From assembly GCF_029203305.1 (NCBI RefSeq), contig NC_089466.1:434001-498000 (forward strand): 64,000 nucleotides of DNA. The letters are read 5' to 3'. The position numbers and the translations under genes are program-made. Shown here one piece after another: positions 61,300 to 64,000 of this stretch (within the stretch, counting starts at the first letter, position 1; each line of letters starts with the position of its first letter). Source of the DNA: Yamadazyma tenuis (taxonomy: Eukaryota; Ascomycota; Pichiomycetes; Serinales; Debaryomycetaceae). The notes below the pieces were generated by a model, which saw nothing but the letters and a program-made list of their open reading frames with translations, searched no databases and was not told where the DNA came from.

Positions 61300-61830
61300 A
61301 TGCAGATATCTCGAAAAGATGGCTCAGAGATCAACTACAATGGTTCAGATAATAGGTTATGGGAGTATACCATGGGTTTGACCACTTGGTCCTATATTGT
61401 GTTGAACGATTCAGAAGAGAGCACCACTCAAAGCAGTGACTACGTTTCACAATTTGATCAGTCTGTTAATCTGTCTATGACTTTGACAAAACGTGCAAAC
61501 AACCAGTTTTCTTTGTTAGGCCATACCGGAGCTAATTGTGAAGGAGAAATTAAATGGACGTTTGATGTTGACAGCAACTCTCGATGTCACGAACCGAGTG
61601 TGAAATCGTATTCGACTCACATCTATAACCACAGGACTTTACGAGGTAATTTTATTTTAAAATCTGGCCGCACCATAATTGCCAGAAAGGGGATAGCACA
61701 ACGTACAATTCACCAGCAGGGAAAGATGAATGGTACACAGAAACTGTCTATCGTTCAGAGTAAAATGACAGAAGCCATTCGTATGAATGGGTACGATATC
61801 GGTATCACAAGAGCGAAATTGATGGTGTGA
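61300..61830 (+). CDS. Open frame of unknown function inside the transposon
   Basis: From ATG 61300 it encodes 176 residues and is open upstream to a stop at 61237. The product is polar with few hydrophobic runs. It contains WEYTMGLTTWSYIVLNDSEES near the start and a basic C-terminal half (GNFILKSGRTIIARKGIAQR). No domain is recognised. It lies between the transposase remnant and the right inverted repeat, on the strand opposite to the transposase. It could be a captured host fragment or an accessory gene. It is intact while the transposase is not, which is odd, but expression is unproven. Confidence 0.45.
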   Translation: MQISRKDGSEINYNGSDNRLWEYTMGLTTWSYIVLNDSEESTTQSSDYVSQFDQSVNLSMTLTKRANNQFSLLGHTGANCEGEIKWTFDVDSNSRCHEPSVKSYSTHIYNHRTLRGNFILKSGRTIIARKGIAQRTIHQQGKMNGTQKLSIVQSKMTEAIRMNGYDIGITRAKLMV

Positions 61831-61858
61831 CATTTGCTGTTGGTGGCAACGGACTAGC

Positions 61859-62156
61859 TTTCCATTGACGAATATTGTTCACAGTTGGAGATATTCATTT
61901 TTTTTCGACTGGTTGGAACTACTATATATGTTTTTGTATGTCTTTTTTGTTTCCAATATACAATGTTTTTATATAGACGATTGAGACATCATGAAGCTAT
62001 CAGGACGTCATTTATACACTTCTGCGATATTTAGAACCTTGAATGAGCATCCATTTACTCTGTCCACGATTTTAAAAATTAAGGAGAGCGAAACTTAATA
62101 CCAATCACGTGTGATATTCGGACTCAGGAAGTATGTAACCCATCCAGAAAACACTG
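61859..62156 (-). repeat. Right terminal inverted repeat
   Basis: This is the reverse complement of 59765-60062, ending CCAGAAAACACTG at 62156. CATA at 62157-62160 follows directly. Confidence 0.9.
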
Positions 62157-62160
62157 CATA

Positions 62161-64000
62161 TTACCCAAGATTTGGGGATGTGAAGCGAAGAACTAGGTAG
62201 AATAGTGGACCCTAATCACCACACATATTGGCACCACATACAAGAAAACTAGAATTAGAAAGCACATTTCCATATTCCCCTGATTCCAGCCTGCAAAAGA
62301 TAACGAAAGATCAACAATCTACCAAATACCCATAGACAGTAAGGAGCAACCTAAAGGAGATAATTCTGTATATCATACAAACTCACACTAAAAATGATCG
62401 TTGTAGATCTATGCTTAAGCAATAAAGCACTTTACCAGATCCTTTGCTCTATATCTCATAGCTTGAACAGCAAAAGATCGCCACAAATTATACAACACTA
62501 TAACAAATAGGATCCTTTTCTAAACTGAAAACATTCAAGTTTCGCATCACAAAACACTGGAAACCTAGTTTGACCCAATCCTCATCAGTTCTCAATGAAT
62601 TTATTCCAGGATTTGAGGCTTCAGAAATGTACAACATACATGCACTCTGAAAATGCCTCGCTTGAAGAAAATTGTTGCTGTAAACACTCTGGGATCTCTT
62701 GAAACAAGTATCAAGCGGGACCAAGTGGAAAAACTATAATTTGGGGAAACAAAGTCATTAATCAGCATGATACTCCAGAACCCCCATCTAGATAAGTAAA
62801 GGGAAGTACTTGACCTTAATGATTATTGATCATACTATAAGATAAGCTCGTGGTTGATAGCAAAATAAAAGTATGTAGATTGAAAGCAGCCTGAGATTGT
62901 CAGCTCTAGTTTCCTTAACACGCAAATATCCAAACTACCACAGGATAAAACAACATTAATAAATGGCCATATAACAATACAAAATCTCTCTAGTTCGTAA
63001 ATATATATTTACAGTTAAACAGCAATCTTTCCATGGTTATCTCTATCTCTTAATCTGAAATATTGGTAACTCACTAGTAATGCTACTAAGATTTCCGTTC
63101 AATAAATGAGCAACGACCTTGGTATTATACCCGTAACCAGCACCACCCTTTAACTACTAGCAAATTAAACATATCAGGAAAGAAAGTAGACCAGGCATCA
63201 GAATTCAGCATTATTTACGACTTCTGCAAGTCTCCAAATAATATGTACTGCAAAAACACCAGGACATTAACACAAGTTTCCCACATTCGTTAAATGTATG
63301 GAATTACGTATCTAATTTAAAAAAAGCTATTTGAAAATATATTAGGTGGTTATTTGAAATGAACGTAGAATGTTCAAAACTGTTAGTAAATATTGTATTG
63401 CTGATGAGGGCTGACTGTGATAGTAATTTGATATATATACGGAACACGAACTCTTTTCGACTTGAAGTAAAATTACAAAATTTACTAGCGAACAATTACA
63501 TGTAGAAATTTCAAAGTATAAGTTGAAAGGAAAATGGGGAAGTGAATGGGTTCCAAAACATTCGTTAATTTTCAAATATCTATGAATAAAAATAGAATAC
63601 AACCCTTAGACTTAATGCACCTGATGTAAACAGTTAATTTATAGATAACCAACAAAACTTTCAAAAGTTAGTGATGTAAATGTTCACTATTGAAAGGGAA
63701 AAATGTAGATATATAAATTTTCTTTCATACAGACCCTTTAATATACTGTCACAGCTATTAAGCGTTGTGCGCTAACAGTGACAACCAAGTTCCATTCTTT
63801 TCTAAGGTACAAATCTATTGCTACAATATAGTCTTTGAGAACTACCCCTTTCGTTTTATATATTAAATAATGTTACTTTTCGTTACAAGGCAATGTATCC
63901 ATTGTTTTATATTTTCTAGAAAATATGATATCGTTACACACAAATTAATTAATTATTGGATTGCAAGTAAAATAATCATTAATCATTAACATAATGGTAA
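62161..64000. other. Gene-poor AT-rich end of the window
   Basis: In 1840 bases there is no credible intact gene. Minus-strand frames at 62488-62724 and 63304-63602 are short and lack ATG support. The first has a faint resemblance to a fungal transcription-factor domain (listed in findings). No LTR, tRNA or telomere repeat was seen. Confidence 0.5.

Larger units (their letters stand above)
59765..62156. mobile_element. DNA transposon with ~298-bp inverted repeats (decayed)
   Basis: A 2392-base unit starts CAGTGTTTTCTGG and ends CCAGAAAACACTG. Each end is a ~298-base inverted repeat that aligns without net gaps. CATA lies directly before the left end (59761-59764) and directly after the right end (62157-62160), as a 4-base target duplication would. 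Inside are the remains of a Tc1/mariner-IS630-type transposase (minus strand) and an unrelated plus-strand open frame. It is no longer autonomous, as the transposase has stops and frameshifts. Confidence 0.85.

Overview
This is a chromosomal window from a budding yeast, most likely a CTG-clade species (the Candida/Debaryomyces/Scheffersomyces group). It is AT-rich, genes are packed on both strands, and only one intron is clear (ACT1, with GTATGT, TACTAAC and CAG signals). Gene order recalls Candida albicans from memory: HMS1-ERG11-THR1 are consecutive there, and GCV3, ACT1, OSM2, RAD54, CUP2, CYB2 and MYO2 sit near each other. One CTG codon (51808-51810, in UBP1) falls where ubiquitin-specific proteases usually have Ser or Ala, which fits CTG=Ser. 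In CTG-containing genes, protein statements assume a standard translation unless noted.

Layout. 1-5046: the 3' end of a helical-repeat (PPR-like) protein, mitochondrial ribosomal protein MRPL36, chaperonin CCT7 and a G1 cyclin. 5567-13974: myosin II (MYO1), the MPP alpha subunit (MAS2) and RMT2. 14518-24993: the bHLH factor HMS1, ERG11, THR1, SAM50, a TBC Rab-GAP, an MNN4/LicD-like mannosylphosphate-transfer protein and GCV3. 25210-35299: an R-SNARE, spliced ACT1, a fumarate reductase fused to cytochrome b5, RAD54, YRB30 and the copper-fist factor CUP2. 36639-48385: POM33, SND2, BOL1, myosin V (MYO2), a CYB2-type lactate dehydrogenase without a presequence, a small zinc-ribbon protein and an HSP30/YRO2-type membrane protein. 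48587-57983: PHO91-type SPX transporter, UBP1, an IRC21-like b5 protein, FAU1, SET5 and an FMP10-like protein.

58046-64000 is different. It starts with an intact Ty1/copia Gag-like gene, followed by a possible RNase H scrap on the opposite strand. A 2.39-kb DNA transposon (59765-62156) comes next, with ~298-bp terminal inverted repeats, flanking CATA direct repeats, a decayed Tc1/mariner-IS630-type transposase and an unrelated open frame. The last ~1.8 kb has no convincing gene. This gene-poor, transposon-bearing end could border a centromere or other heterochromatin, but the sequence does not prove it.

Themes: two myosin heavy chains (II and V) with actin serve cytokinesis and polarised transport, alongside an R-SNARE, a Rab-GAP and YRB30. 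Mitochondrial biogenesis is served by MRPL36, MAS2, SAM50, BOL1 and GCV3. Three genes carry cytochrome b5 domains. Regulatory signals include sterol response elements before ERG11, an SCB/MCB-like site before the G1 cyclin, and MCB-like sites near RAD54 and MYO2. No tRNA, rRNA, snRNA or CRISPR array was found.
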